Positions 8,434 through 15,930 are shown, counted from the stretch's first letter. The stretch is 64,000 nucleotides of DNA from Gottschalkiaceae bacterium SANA (GCA_036323355.1 AP028876.1:1426001-1490000), one strand, 5' to 3'. Made by a program: numbers and translations. The notes: generated by a model from the letters alone, not told the origin.

Positions 8434-10210
8434 AAAACAAAAAAGTCAATGGACTGTCATTAAAGAATTAGCACAATTTTTTAAACCCCATCGCAAGCAA
8501 GTGATTCAACTTACCTTGTTGATGATCTTTGTGGGTATGATGGATGCCATCTCGCCTTATTTTTCTAAATATGCGATTGACACCTATATTGAAACGGGTA
8601 GCCTGGATCACTATGGCATCTTTGCAGGTATCTATTTGGCTCAGGTTATCTTCTTGAGCATCAGTGTATATGGGTTGATTTATCTGGCCGATTCCATTGG
8701 AACCAAGGTTAGCTACGATGTGAGGAAACGGGGATTCGAAAATCTGCAGGAGTTGTCTTTCTCTTATTATGACAAGACCCCTGTGGGATGGATTATGGCA
8801 AGGATGACATCGGATATCGGAAAGATTACGGAAGGTATATCTTGGGCATTGGTTGATATGGTATGGGGAATCACCATGATCATTGGCATTCTTGGTATTA
8901 TGCTGGTGACCAATTGGCGGCTAACTATGATCATGATCGTATTAATGCCGATTCTGATGGTCGTGAGTTATTTTTTCCAAAATCGGATCCTCAAGCAACA
9001 GCGGAAAGTGCGAAAGATGAATTCTCGGATTACCGGTGCATTCAGCGAAGGAATCATGGGAGCAAGAACCACCAAAAGCTTGGTTCGAGAAGAGAAAAAT
9101 ATTGAAGAGTTTGAAGATCTTGCAGGCAATATGCGGGGTGCAGCAGTTCGTTCAGCCACCTTCTCTGCCGCCTATATTCCCATTGTATTTTTAATCAATG
9201 TAGTGGGGCAGGCTCTTATCCTCATCCGGGGAGGCACGGGGGTTCTTAACGGCAGCATTAGCTATGGCACCTTGGTTGCCTTTATCTCATACGCAGTCTT
9301 GATGTTCGAACCAGTACACCACTTTGCTGTGGTTATGGCCCAGTTTCAGGCCACTCGGGCTTCAGCGGAAAGAGTTATGTCTCTTTTGGAAGAAAAACCG
9401 GATGTACGAGATTTGGAAGCTGTGGTTGACGAATACGGTACAGCCTTAGCGCCAAAACGTGAGAACTGGCCGTCTTTGTCGGGTGCTATTTCCTTTGACG
9501 ATGTGTCTTTTGCCTATAATGCCAAAGAACCTGTATTGGATCATTTCACCTTGGATGTTAAGCAAGGTGAAACCATAGCACTGGTAGGCGAAACGGGATC
9601 TGGAAAAAGTACCATTGTGAATCTTGCCTGTCGTTTCTATGAACCGACTGAGGGCGAGATTCGGATTGACGGGGTCAACATTCAAGAGCGGTCGCAATTG
9701 TGGCTACATGATTCCCTCGGTTATGTCTTGCAGCAGCCCATGCTCTTTAGCGGGAGTATTCGGGAGAATATTCATTACGGCCGAGAAGATGCTACGGAAG
9801 AGGAAATTGTAGAGGCGGCAAAACAGGTACATGCCCATGACTTTATCCAACGCCTACCGGATGGTTACAACACCGAGGTTGGAGAAGGGGGCGCTAAGCT
9901 CTCTACGGGACAAAAGCAACTCATATCGTTTGCCCGTGCGATTCTGAAGAATCCAAAGATCTTTATACTGGATGAGGCAACCTCGTCAATCGACTTGGAA
10001 ACCGAGGTTCAGATCCAAAGAGCAACTCAAGCCATCTTGGCTGGAAGAACCAGTTTTATCATCGCCCATCGATTATCGACCATCGTTCACGCAGATAAAA
10101 TCTTGGTATTAAAGGATGGTCGCATTGCTGAAGCGGGTAATCACAATAGCCTGATGAAGGCAAAAGGAATTTATTATGGCTTGTATCGAAGTCAATTCGA
10201 CGCGGCATAG
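8426..10210 (+). CDS. Heterodimeric ABC exporter, partner subunit
   Basis: A 594-residue half-transporter with transmembrane helices over about residues 20-310 and an ATPase domain with Walker A GETGSGKST, Walker B IFILDEATSSID with the canonical glutamate, and signature LSTGQKQL instead of LSGGQ. An altered signature here pairs with the Asp-containing Walker B of the upstream subunit to make the one degenerate site. GTG at 8426 is preferred because AGGAGG at 8411-8416 serves it; an earlier in-frame GTG at 8399 has no such site. The gene is followed by the unusual hairpin and small-gene region. Confidence 0.92.
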   Translation: MDKKQKSQWTVIKELAQFFKPHRKQVIQLTLLMIFVGMMDAISPYFSKYAIDTYIETGSLDHYGIFAGIYLAQVIFLSISVYGLIYLADSIGTKVSYDVRKRGFENLQELSFSYYDKTPVGWIMARMTSDIGKITEGISWALVDMVWGITMIIGILGIMLVTNWRLTMIMIVLMPILMVVSYFFQNRILKQQRKVRKMNSRITGAFSEGIMGARTTKSLVREEKNIEEFEDLAGNMRGAAVRSATFSAAYIPIVFLINVVGQALILIRGGTGVLNGSISYGTLVAFISYAVLMFEPVHHFAVVMAQFQATRASAERVMSLLEEKPDVRDLEAVVDEYGTALAPKRENWPSLSGAISFDDVSFAYNAKEPVLDHFTLDVKQGETIALVGETGSGKSTIVNLACRFYEPTEGEIRIDGVNIQERSQLWLHDSLGYVLQQPMLFSGSIRENIHYGREDATEEEIVEAAKQVHAHDFIQRLPDGYNTEVGEGGAKLSTGQKQLISFARAILKNPKIFILDEATSSIDLETEVQIQRATQAILAGRTSFIIAHRLSTIVHADKILVLKDGRIAEAGNHNSLMKAKGIYYGLYRSQFDAA

Positions 10211-10212
10211 CC

Positions 10213-10320
10213 ATGATTGATGTTGGCGGCAGGAAATGCTTGCATATCCTGAGCCAAGCATCAATTAGGGCAAGGATCGAAAGATCCTTAAAGAAAACCC
10301 AAGGAGGAACCATTGCCTAA
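10213..10320 (+). CDS. Possible 35-residue reading frame, doubtful
   Basis: A reading frame from ATG 10213, two bases after the exporter stop, ending KKTQGGTIA at the first hairpin repeat. Its last residues resemble the QGG stretches of the two frames at 10394 and 10470, because all three run through the same DNA repeat. No good ribosome binding site precedes it. It may be a chance frame over a structured RNA. Confidence 0.2.
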   Translation: MIDVGGRKCLHILSQASIRARIERSLKKTQGGTIA

Positions 10321-10393
10321 AATGGTTCACGAAATCAAGAAGTAGGGAGTGTAACCATTCCCTGGAACAAGCGTCGGTGCTTGCGAGGATCAT

Positions 10394-10501
10394 ATGGTTT
10401 ATATGATCCTAAAGGAAAACCAAGGAGGGGCCATTGCTTTAGATGGTCCACGAGGAACCATTGGTTTAAATGGTTCACGAAACCCAAGGAGGGATCATTG
10501 A
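10394..10501 (+). CDS. Possible 35-residue reading frame through hairpin repeats, doubtful
   Basis: A reading frame from ATG 10394 that encodes ENQGGAIALDGPRGTIGLNG and ends RRDH. A weak GAGG lies at 10385-10388. The same QGG-x-I-x-LDGPRGTIGLNGSR segment recurs in the next overlapping frame, which follows from the DNA repeat. Paired changes in the stems argue that structure, not protein, is under selection. Confidence 0.25.
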   Translation: MVYMILKENQGGAIALDGPRGTIGLNGSRNPRRDH

Positions 10502-10607
10502 TTTAGATGGTCCACGAGGAACCATTGGTTTAAATGGTTCACGAACTTCAATGTGTATGTACATGTTTGCATCTTTTGCAAACAGCATAAATAAATGGTA
10601 AAACGGA
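10470..10607 (+). CDS. Possible 43-45-residue reading frame through hairpin repeats, doubtful
   Basis: A reading frame from ATG 10470 with ETQGGIIDLDGPRGTIGLNG, ending INKW near 10600. It overlaps the frame at 10394 in another phase. The ATG lies in the 3' arm of a hairpin and lacks a properly spaced ribosome binding site. I list it so that the repeated peptide segment is on record; the stop position is approximate. Confidence 0.2.
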
Positions 10608-10642
10608 TCAACTGATCCTAAAAATAGAAAAGGAGGAAGATG

Positions 10643-10732
10643 ATGATTATGATTATCAGCAAAACAAAAACCGAATTGAGAGTGAAGGACGACCACGAGT
10701 TACGAAAACGGAGACGAAAAAACAGGAGGTAG
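10643..10732 (+). CDS. Small basic protein A1, 29 residues, unknown function
   Basis: A 29-residue frame beginning MIMIISKTKTE and ending in the very basic tail ELRKRRRKNRR. AAAGGAGG at 10629-10636 fits the ATG at 10643 (ATG 10640 is an alternative). Its last codons AGGAGG form the ribosome binding site of the next gene, so the two are coupled. It resembles the small protein at 10867 in length, basic charge and position before a B-type gene. I do not recognise it. It could be a leader peptide, a nucleic-acid-binding peptide, or part of an exported or toxic peptide pair. Confidence 0.5.
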   Translation: MIMIISKTKTELRVKDDHELRKRRRKNRR

Positions 10733-10737
10733 TAGAC

Positions 10738-10842
10738 ATGAGACGTTTTAAATTTTTCCATTTCCCAGTTGAGCTGATGCATTTTAATTTTATGCGACGC
10801 GGTGACGGGATGGAGCTCTACAGAAGAATAGAGCGACTGTAA
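10738..10842 (+). CDS. Small protein B1 with DGMxLYRxIER motif, 34 residues
   Basis: A 34-residue frame starting MRRFKFFHFP and ending DGMELYRRIERL. AGGAGG at 10724-10729, eight bases ahead of the ATG, is contained in the end of the preceding small gene. The C-terminal half matches the small protein at 10946 (NF-x4/5-DGM-[ED]-LYR-x-IER), so the pair is a duplicated family and a real gene is likely. The N-terminus is aromatic and basic. No known family is recognised. Confidence 0.62.
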   Translation: MRRFKFFHFPVELMHFNFMRRGDGMELYRRIERL

Positions 10843-10866
10843 CCCAAATAATGAGGAGGAAAGCAA

Positions 10867-11001
10867 ATGATGACAGATCGGCATATAGACCGGCGAAAAG
10901 CTTGGAGAGAGGATCGATTTGTCCGGAAACGGAAAGGAGTAACAAATGAAACGACTATTTACATGGATTTATTCGAGCCAACTAGGCTTCTGGAATTTTG
11001 A
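10867..11001 (+). CDS. Small basic protein A2, 44 residues, unknown function
   Basis: A 44-residue frame beginning MMTDRHIDRRKAWRED with a basic middle (FVRKRKG). GAGGAGG at 10853-10859 precedes the ATG at 10867. Its 3' part overlaps the next small gene in another phase, and it contains that gene's AAGGAG ribosome binding site. It corresponds in position and charge to the A1 frame at 10643, giving the order A1-B1-A2-B2. Sequence likeness between A1 and A2 is limited to the basic charge pattern, so homology is unproven. Confidence 0.5.
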   Translation: MMTDRHIDRRKAWREDRFVRKRKGVTNETTIYMDLFEPTRLLEF

Positions 11002-11053
11002 GAAGAAGGTTGACGGAATGGATCTTTACCGTTCGATTGAACGGATTTCATAG
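10946..11053 (+). CDS. Small protein B2 with DGMxLYRxIER motif, 35 residues
   Basis: A 35-residue frame starting MKRLFTWIYSSQLGFWNF and ending DGMDLYRSIERIS, clearly related to B1 at 10738. AAGGAG at 10934-10939 is spaced six bases from the ATG. It overlaps A2 by 56 bases and is followed within a few bases by a strong terminator, which closes the small-gene cluster. The conserved DGM-LYR-IER part with a variable aromatic N-terminus is the best evidence that these frames are translated and selected. Confidence 0.62.
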   Translation: MKRLFTWIYSSQLGFWNFEKKVDGMDLYRSIERIS

Positions 11054-11055
11054 AC

Positions 11056-11090
11056 AAGAGGAGAAGGCTGAGGCCTTCTCCTCTTTCAAT
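11056..11090. terminator. Terminator of small-gene cluster (possibly bidirectional)
   Basis: A perfect 12-bp stem, AGAGGAGAAGGC (11057-11068) with GCCTTCTCCTCT (11073-11084), a four-base loop and a T-rich tail on the plus side. The convergent minus-strand gene ends at 11091, so it may serve both. Confidence 0.85.
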
Positions 11091-12716
11091 TTATTTGCCG
11101 AGTATTAGATTTAAATCCAAGAGTTGTTGCTGCAATTCTAGAAGACGGGAATGAATGGCTTCATAGTCTTTTTTTACAGTCTTGTCATCCAACATTTGAC
11201 GTGTTTTCTGGATGAGGGATTCGAATTGTGCGTGTACCTCGTATAATTCTTTTTCCAGGATCTCTCGTTTTCGAACGGGATCTAACCATCGTCCTTCTGT
11301 GGATTCTGCACCCTCGGCTAATGTTGTTTCATAACCTAGATCGGGAATGCAAACTTCCCATTTAAGATCTTTTTCGATGGCTTCTTTCAAGGCATTTGCT
11401 TGCATGGCTTCTCCATGAACAACAAATACACGCTGCGGTTTTTTTCTGAATCCACGCAACCAGTTTAATAGAGTGGGTTGATCTGCGTGACCCGAAAACC
11501 CGTCGATAGAATGGATCTGCGCTTGGACCTTGATGCTCTCTCCAAGGATGCTGACAACGGACTGTCCTTCTTTTAATTTCCGACCCAGGGTGCCTTCCGC
11601 TTGATAGCCGACAAAAATTACGCTGTTTTTTGCTTTCCAAAGAGTATGCTTTAAATGGTGACGTATGCGACCTGCGGAACACATACCAGAAGCTGAAATA
11701 ATCACCTTTGGAAATTCCTGGGTGTTCAGCCGCTGGGACTCTGCCTGATCTCTCACATAGAAGAGGTTTTCAAATTGGAATGGATCATCGCCGCTTAAAA
11801 TTAACTGACGGGTCTCTTCATTAAAACATGAGGCATTTTGCGCATAAATTTCCGTAGCCGATACCGCCATAGGGCTATCCACATAGATCGGGATTTTCAT
11901 AAAATTTTCCATATTCCCATTTTCATAGTATTGATTTAGGGTGTAGATTAGTTCTTGCGTCCTGCTAACCGCAAAGGACGGAATAACTACCGTGCCCCCC
12001 TTGCTGACGGTGTCATTGATTATTTGAATCAAGCGCTTTGAGGCGTCCTCGATAGGTGGGTGGGTGGTATGGCCGTAGGTGGATTCGACGATAATATAAT
12101 CGGCTTCCTCAATCTTGTCATAATGCCGCAAAAGCGGCCGGTTGGGCATACCTAAGTCTCCTGAAAAAGCTAACTTGGTGGTGTGTCCTTTTTCCGTTAC
12201 CCAAAGTTCTACAACAGAGGAACCCAGGATATGGCCTGCATCCATAAAGCGTAGGGAGACTTCGTCGTCAACTTCAATTTTTTGCTCGTAGAGAAAGCCT
12301 TCAAAATGGCGAAGACTCTGTTCTGCGTCAGTTGTGGTGTATAGAGGTTCTCGCTTCGGCTTTCCGGCTCTTGCGCGTTTTTGGTTTTCCCATTGAATGT
12401 CGGCTTCTTGTATATGTGCACTGTCTAAGAGCATAAGCTTGGATAAGTCGTAGGTTGCCTTGGTCGTTAGAATGCGACCAGCAAATCCGTCCTTGATTAG
12501 CTTTGGGATTCGTCCGCTGTGATCGATATGAGCATGTGTTAAAACGAGATAATCAATGGTAGACGGATCGAAGGAGAACGCTCTTTCATTTAAGCGTTCC
12601 AATTCAGGACTGCCTTGAAACATCCCACAGTCTATGAGTATCTTTTTTGTTTCTGTTGTCAATAGATACATGGATCCTGTTACGACTTGCGAAGCACCTA
12701 AAAATTGTAGTTTCAT
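11091..12716 (-). CDS. Metallo-beta-lactamase fold beta-CASP ribonuclease
   Basis: A 541-residue protein of the MBL-fold/beta-CASP/RMMBL class (YsaA/CPSF73-like), predicted zinc-dependent RNA exo- or endonuclease in the cytoplasm. The N-terminus reads MKLQFLGASQVVTGS; the zinc motif is HAHIDHSGRIP (about 57-67), followed by the beta-CASP insert and the C-terminal RMMBL region with FSGHADQ and VVHGE. The last 60 residues form a charged helical extension. The start codon complement lies at 12714-12716 with AAGGAGGTGG upstream on the minus strand. It is convergent with the small-gene cluster. Family assignment is strong; the RNA substrate is not known. Confidence 0.9.
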   Translation of the reverse strand: MKLQFLGASQVVTGSMYLLTTETKKILIDCGMFQGSPELERLNERAFSFDPSTIDYLVLTHAHIDHSGRIPKLIKDGFAGRILTTKATYDLSKLMLLDSAHIQEADIQWENQKRARAGKPKREPLYTTTDAEQSLRHFEGFLYEQKIEVDDEVSLRFMDAGHILGSSVVELWVTEKGHTTKLAFSGDLGMPNRPLLRHYDKIEEADYIIVESTYGHTTHPPIEDASKRLIQIINDTVSKGGTVVIPSFAVSRTQELIYTLNQYYENGNMENFMKIPIYVDSPMAVSATEIYAQNASCFNEETRQLILSGDDPFQFENLFYVRDQAESQRLNTQEFPKVIISASGMCSAGRIRHHLKHTLWKAKNSVIFVGYQAEGTLGRKLKEGQSVVSILGESIKVQAQIHSIDGFSGHADQPTLLNWLRGFRKKPQRVFVVHGEAMQANALKEAIEKDLKWEVCIPDLGYETTLAEGAESTEGRWLDPVRKREILEKELYEVHAQFESLIQKTRQMLDDKTVKKDYEAIHSRLLELQQQLLDLNLILGK

Positions 12717-12765
12717 AGGTCCACCTCCTTTGTACTTATATGATATCCAAATCTTGCTATTTATA

Positions 12766-12823
12766 AACGAAAGACTCAGCCAGGTCCGACTCCTTGGAGT
12801 CAGACTCAACTGAGTCTTTCGTT
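12766..12823. terminator. Long two-level hairpin between minus-strand genes
   Basis: A 14-bp outer stem, AACGAAAGACTCAG (12766-12779) with CTGAGTCTTTCGTT (12810-12823), encloses a second perfect hairpin GACTCC/GGAGTC (12788-12801). It lies between the 3' end of the rsmF-like gene and the start of the nuclease gene. It probably ends the upstream transcript, though the T run on the minus side is short. The rest of 12824-12931 shows nothing I recognise. Confidence 0.6.
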
Positions 12824-12931
12824 TTATTGAAATAATCTTTAGATTCATGTATAGCTATGGAATTAACGCTAGCTGAAACAAATGAATTACACATAAATCG
12901 ATTTATTAAAGCATATTCGTTTCAGTGGATT

Positions 12932-14296
12932 TTAGTCGTATTTCCAACCAGCCGGGATCTGATTTTTCAGATGGTCGCCGGTTTGTTTGGCCCAGCCTAC
13001 AGGGTGGTCATCTATGGTGATGAGGGTCCATCCCTTGTTGGGCGATCCTTGCATGATGGTATCTCCTCGAAGATATTTGAGGGACTCCGGCTTTGTGACT
13101 TCAAAGTCAACGGTTCGTTTTACCTGACTCTTGGAAAGACTCATAGCCAGGGCTTGACTGGGTTGGAATCGATTCTTTTTCATTTCGCCCAGGTAAAGAC
13201 CGGGAGATGGGGAGCGAAGACCCGTTTTCGCCGCAAAAGGCAATTCTTTCGGGCAGAGATAGAGCTTGTCCTTTTTTTGATGAAAAATCCCGGTTAGGTG
13301 GGTCTGCAAGTTTTCTTCCTGCCAGATTTGAAATAATTCAGGCGGTGCAATTTCCCCTTGGAGTTGTCGAGGCTGTTTTTGTACGGGCCTTTGATCCTTT
13401 AATCTTGCAATAAAGTGACCGTAGCCCTTGATGCGATGAGGCCAAGCACGTCTCGCGCCGGATAGGCTTTTATCTCCCTGAATCCAGGTGGGATCGCTGG
13501 GGGAAAGTTCGGGGAATTCAATCAGTGGATCCACGACCATGTAGGGATAGTGATCTAAAATCCATTGGATGGTGCCTTCGTTTTCTTCTGGTGAAAAGGT
13601 GCAAGTTGAATAAACGAGAATGCCACCAGGTGCCAGCATCTTGATTGCATCGACAAGAATTTCCCGCTGCAGCCTTGCACATTCGTTCACATAATCCGGT
13701 GACCATTGCTGGATGGATCGAGGATTTCTTGAGAACATGCCTTCACCGGAGCAGGGGGCATCCACCAGAACACGATCGAATTGACCAGTAAATACAGTGG
13801 CCAATCGTTCTGGTGCTTCGTGGGTTACAAAGGTATTGGTGATCCCGAAGGCTTGTACCTTTTGAATCAAGGGAGCCAGACGTTTGGGGCTGACATCGTT
13901 GGCAATCAACAAGCCGCTGTTTGCCAATTTTCCTGCAATCTGGGTAGTCTTTCCGCCCGGTGCCGCACAGAGGTCCAGCACCCATTGGCCGGGTTCGACT
14001 TGAAGTGCTTCGGCTGGAATCATTGCAGAGGGCTCTTGCACGTAGCAAAGTCCCGCATGATAGTAGGGATGTTTGGTAACCCTTGATTTCTCCTCGTGCA
14101 AAAAAAATCCATCGCGGCACCAGGGGATTGAGCTTTCTTTGGCAGCAACGACAGCGAGAAAGTCGTGACGATTAATTTTGATCGGATTGGTACGAATCCC
14201 GATGGGGGATTCATCTTGAAGATGGGAAAAGAAGCGATCTGATTCTTCTCCAAGTATGTTTTGTATCTTATTTGTAAATTCGATTGGCAAATTCAT
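12932..14296 (-). CDS. rsmF: 16S rRNA m5C methyltransferase, RsmF/RsmB family
   Basis: A 454-residue NOL1/NOP2/Sun-family RNA cytosine-C5 methyltransferase. The SAM site reads LDLCAAPGGKTTQIA (about 106-120), then NDVSPKR. The two reactive cysteines are in VDAPCSGEGMF and YSTCTFSPEEN. The C-terminal part (about 290-454) matches the RsmF/YebU layout with a PUA-like end. The start (complement of 14294-14296) has AGGAGGC upstream on the minus strand. It is divergent from acpS. Whether the target is C1407 or another position cannot be read here. Confidence 0.9.
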   Translation of the reverse strand: MNLPIEFTNKIQNILGEESDRFFSHLQDESPIGIRTNPIKINRHDFLAVVAAKESSIPWCRDGFFLHEEKSRVTKHPYYHAGLCYVQEPSAMIPAEALQVEPGQWVLDLCAAPGGKTTQIAGKLANSGLLIANDVSPKRLAPLIQKVQAFGITNTFVTHEAPERLATVFTGQFDRVLVDAPCSGEGMFSRNPRSIQQWSPDYVNECARLQREILVDAIKMLAPGGILVYSTCTFSPEENEGTIQWILDHYPYMVVDPLIEFPELSPSDPTWIQGDKSLSGARRAWPHRIKGYGHFIARLKDQRPVQKQPRQLQGEIAPPELFQIWQEENLQTHLTGIFHQKKDKLYLCPKELPFAAKTGLRSPSPGLYLGEMKKNRFQPSQALAMSLSKSQVKRTVDFEVTKPESLKYLRGDTIMQGSPNKGWTLITIDDHPVGWAKQTGDHLKNQIPAGWKYD

Positions 14297-14368
14297 AAGA
14301 GCCTCCTAATGAAAACATCCCTCAAATATTATATAATGTAAGGGAATTCGTCAAGGGGATGGAAAAAA

Positions 14369-14794
14369 ATGATTGGAACCGGTGTAGATATCATAGAATT
14401 GAAACGGATTAAGCGAATGGTAGACCGTCATAAGAATCTCGACAGAATCTATACAAACCTGGAGCTGACGTATATAATGGGAAAGGGAAACCGTATTGAA
14501 ACCTATGCGGGAATTTTTGCCGCTAAAGAAGCGGTGGTAAAAGCTTTGGGTACCGGTTTTCGGGGAATTGAGTGGACCGAAATTGAGATTGATCACGACG
14601 AGGCAGGAAAACCTATTGCTTTGACTCATGGAAAGGCAGCGAAACATGTCGCCGAAGAGGGAATACGCGGAATATCGATTTCAATCAGCCATGACCGCAT
14701 TCAGGCCATTGCCTTTGCAGTGGTATGGACGGAAGAGGACAACGAGGGAGAGCTGAAAGATGGAAAATATATGGAGAACTTGGGCAGAAATTGA
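14369..14794 (+). CDS. acpS: Holo-[acyl-carrier-protein] synthase
   Basis: A 141-residue AcpS that transfers phosphopantetheine from CoA to acyl carrier protein. The magnesium-binding aspartate is in GTGVDIIELKRI (about 3-14) and the glutamate in FAAKEAVVKALGTGF (about 50-64); ISISISHD near 100 is typical. The tail is about 15-20 residues longer than usual and overlaps alr by 35 bases, so it is translationally coupled. A TATAAT at 14332-14337 suggests the operon promoter. The acpS-alr-mazE-mazF order matches Bacillus. Confidence 0.95.
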   Translation: MIGTGVDIIELKRIKRMVDRHKNLDRIYTNLELTYIMGKGNRIETYAGIFAAKEAVVKALGTGFRGIEWTEIEIDHDEAGKPIALTHGKAAKHVAEEGIRGISISISHDRIQAIAFAVVWTEEDNEGELKDGKYMENLGRN

Positions 14795-15920
14795 TTTGGA
14801 TGCCCTTCAACATAACGTGAAAGAAATTCGAAAACAGATAGGAAAATCGACACGGCTGCTTGCCGTGATTAAGGCGGATGCTTACGGCCATGGTGCCGTT
14901 GGAATTGTGCAAGAATTGCTCAATTGCGGTGTTACAGATTTCGCTGTCGCCAGTGTAAATGAAGCGGTTCAGTTGCGTCAGGCAGGCATTCAAGGAAATC
15001 TTTTGATCCTTGGCTATACCCCAGATGAAAACTTGTTTCAGGTTGTGATGGCTGGGGTGCAGCAAACGGTATATTCTCTCAGTCAGGCAAAACGATTGCA
15101 AGAGATTGCTGTGGCAAAGGGACGGACCATCGGTATTCATCTGAAGGTGGATACAGGCATGCATCGTTTGGGATTCGCGGACAACGAGGAATCAGCTGAT
15201 GCAATCGATATCATCTCGCAGATGTCGAACCTCTCAATTGAAGGGATCTTCAGTCATTTTGCAGGTGCGGATCAAGAAGATTTAAGAGGAGCAAAAAAAC
15301 AATTAAATCGATTCCAGCAGTTTTTAAAGCGATTGGATGAAAAAGAAATAGCTATTCCTTTGCGTCATATGGCCAATAGCGGCGCCATTGTTACCATGAA
15401 GGAAGCGGAGTACGATATGGTACGGCCAGGGCTCTTGCTCTTTGGACATTTTCCTTCTGAAGTCTGCCGCTTGCCGGGCTTGAATTTGAGACCCGTTATG
15501 ACGGTAAAGTCTCGGATTGCACATCTACAAATTGTAGAAACAGGGGAAGGTGTGAGTTACGGTCCTTCCTATCGAGCAGAATCGCCGGTTCGCATTGCAA
15601 CAGTTCCCATTGGTTATGCGGATGGTTTTTCAAGGATTTTAAGCAACAAGCCCTTGGGGCTCATGATCCACGGTGAGATTGCACCCCTGGTAGGGAATAT
15701 CTGCATGGACTATTGTATGGTTGACGTTAGCCAGATTGCTGAGGCAGCTGTTGGCGACGAGGTGATTATCTATGGAAAAGAGCACCCCGTAGAGCAATTT
15801 GCGGAGGCCATGGGTACGATTAATTATGAAGTATTGTGCCTTTTGCACAAGCGAATCCCCCGGGTTTATATCAAATCGGGAGAGACAATAGAAATCCAGG
15901 ATTCATTATTGGGTGAATAG
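14760..15920 (+). CDS. alr: Alanine racemase
   Basis: A 386-residue PLP enzyme that makes D-alanine for peptidoglycan. The PLP lysine is Lys38 in AVIKADAYGHG, and the catalytic tyrosine lies in GEGVSYGPSY; PIGYADGFSR and GNICMDYCMVDVS are family hallmarks. Length is normal. It overlaps the acpS end by 35 bases and is followed after 10 bases by the antitoxin gene. Minor oddity: the usual MD-Q-MVDV segment reads MDYCMVDV. Confidence 0.96.
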   Translation: MENIWRTWAEIDLDALQHNVKEIRKQIGKSTRLLAVIKADAYGHGAVGIVQELLNCGVTDFAVASVNEAVQLRQAGIQGNLLILGYTPDENLFQVVMAGVQQTVYSLSQAKRLQEIAVAKGRTIGIHLKVDTGMHRLGFADNEESADAIDIISQMSNLSIEGIFSHFAGADQEDLRGAKKQLNRFQQFLKRLDEKEIAIPLRHMANSGAIVTMKEAEYDMVRPGLLLFGHFPSEVCRLPGLNLRPVMTVKSRIAHLQIVETGEGVSYGPSYRAESPVRIATVPIGYADGFSRILSNKPLGLMIHGEIAPLVGNICMDYCMVDVSQIAEAAVGDEVIIYGKEHPVEQFAEAMGTINYEVLCLLHKRIPRVYIKSGETIEIQDSLLGE

Positions 15921-15930
15921 GAGGACATGG

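Larger units (their letters stand above)
10272..10619 (+). repeat. Array of about ten hairpins, five from one repeat family
   Basis: A chain of short inverted repeats in which at least five belong to one family of the form (AAGG)AGG-RNCCAT-TGNTTTAR-ATGGTYC-CACGA, at 10301-10332, 10422-10453, 10452-10480, 10486-10517 and 10516-10544. Stem pairs vary in a paired way (A-T becomes G-C), which favours an RNA structure. Other hairpins are AAGGATC/GATCCTT (10272-10289), AGGATCATAT/ATATGATCCT (10386-10410), GTTTGCA/TGCAAAC (10565-10583) and GGATC/GATCC (10606-10619). None is followed by a T run, so they are not ordinary terminators. Each repeat carries a Shine-Dalgarno-like AGGAGG or GAGG. The array ends about 20 bases before the first of four small genes. 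I know of no matching element. Confidence 0.75.

Noticed and set aside
10301-10544. CRISPR array
   Set aside because: Units vary, spacing is irregular, there are no unique spacers of constant length and no cas genes are present.
12857-13297. Plus-strand frame of 146 codons
   Set aside because: It lies antisense to the well-supported RsmF-like gene and has no ribosome site or recognisable sequence.
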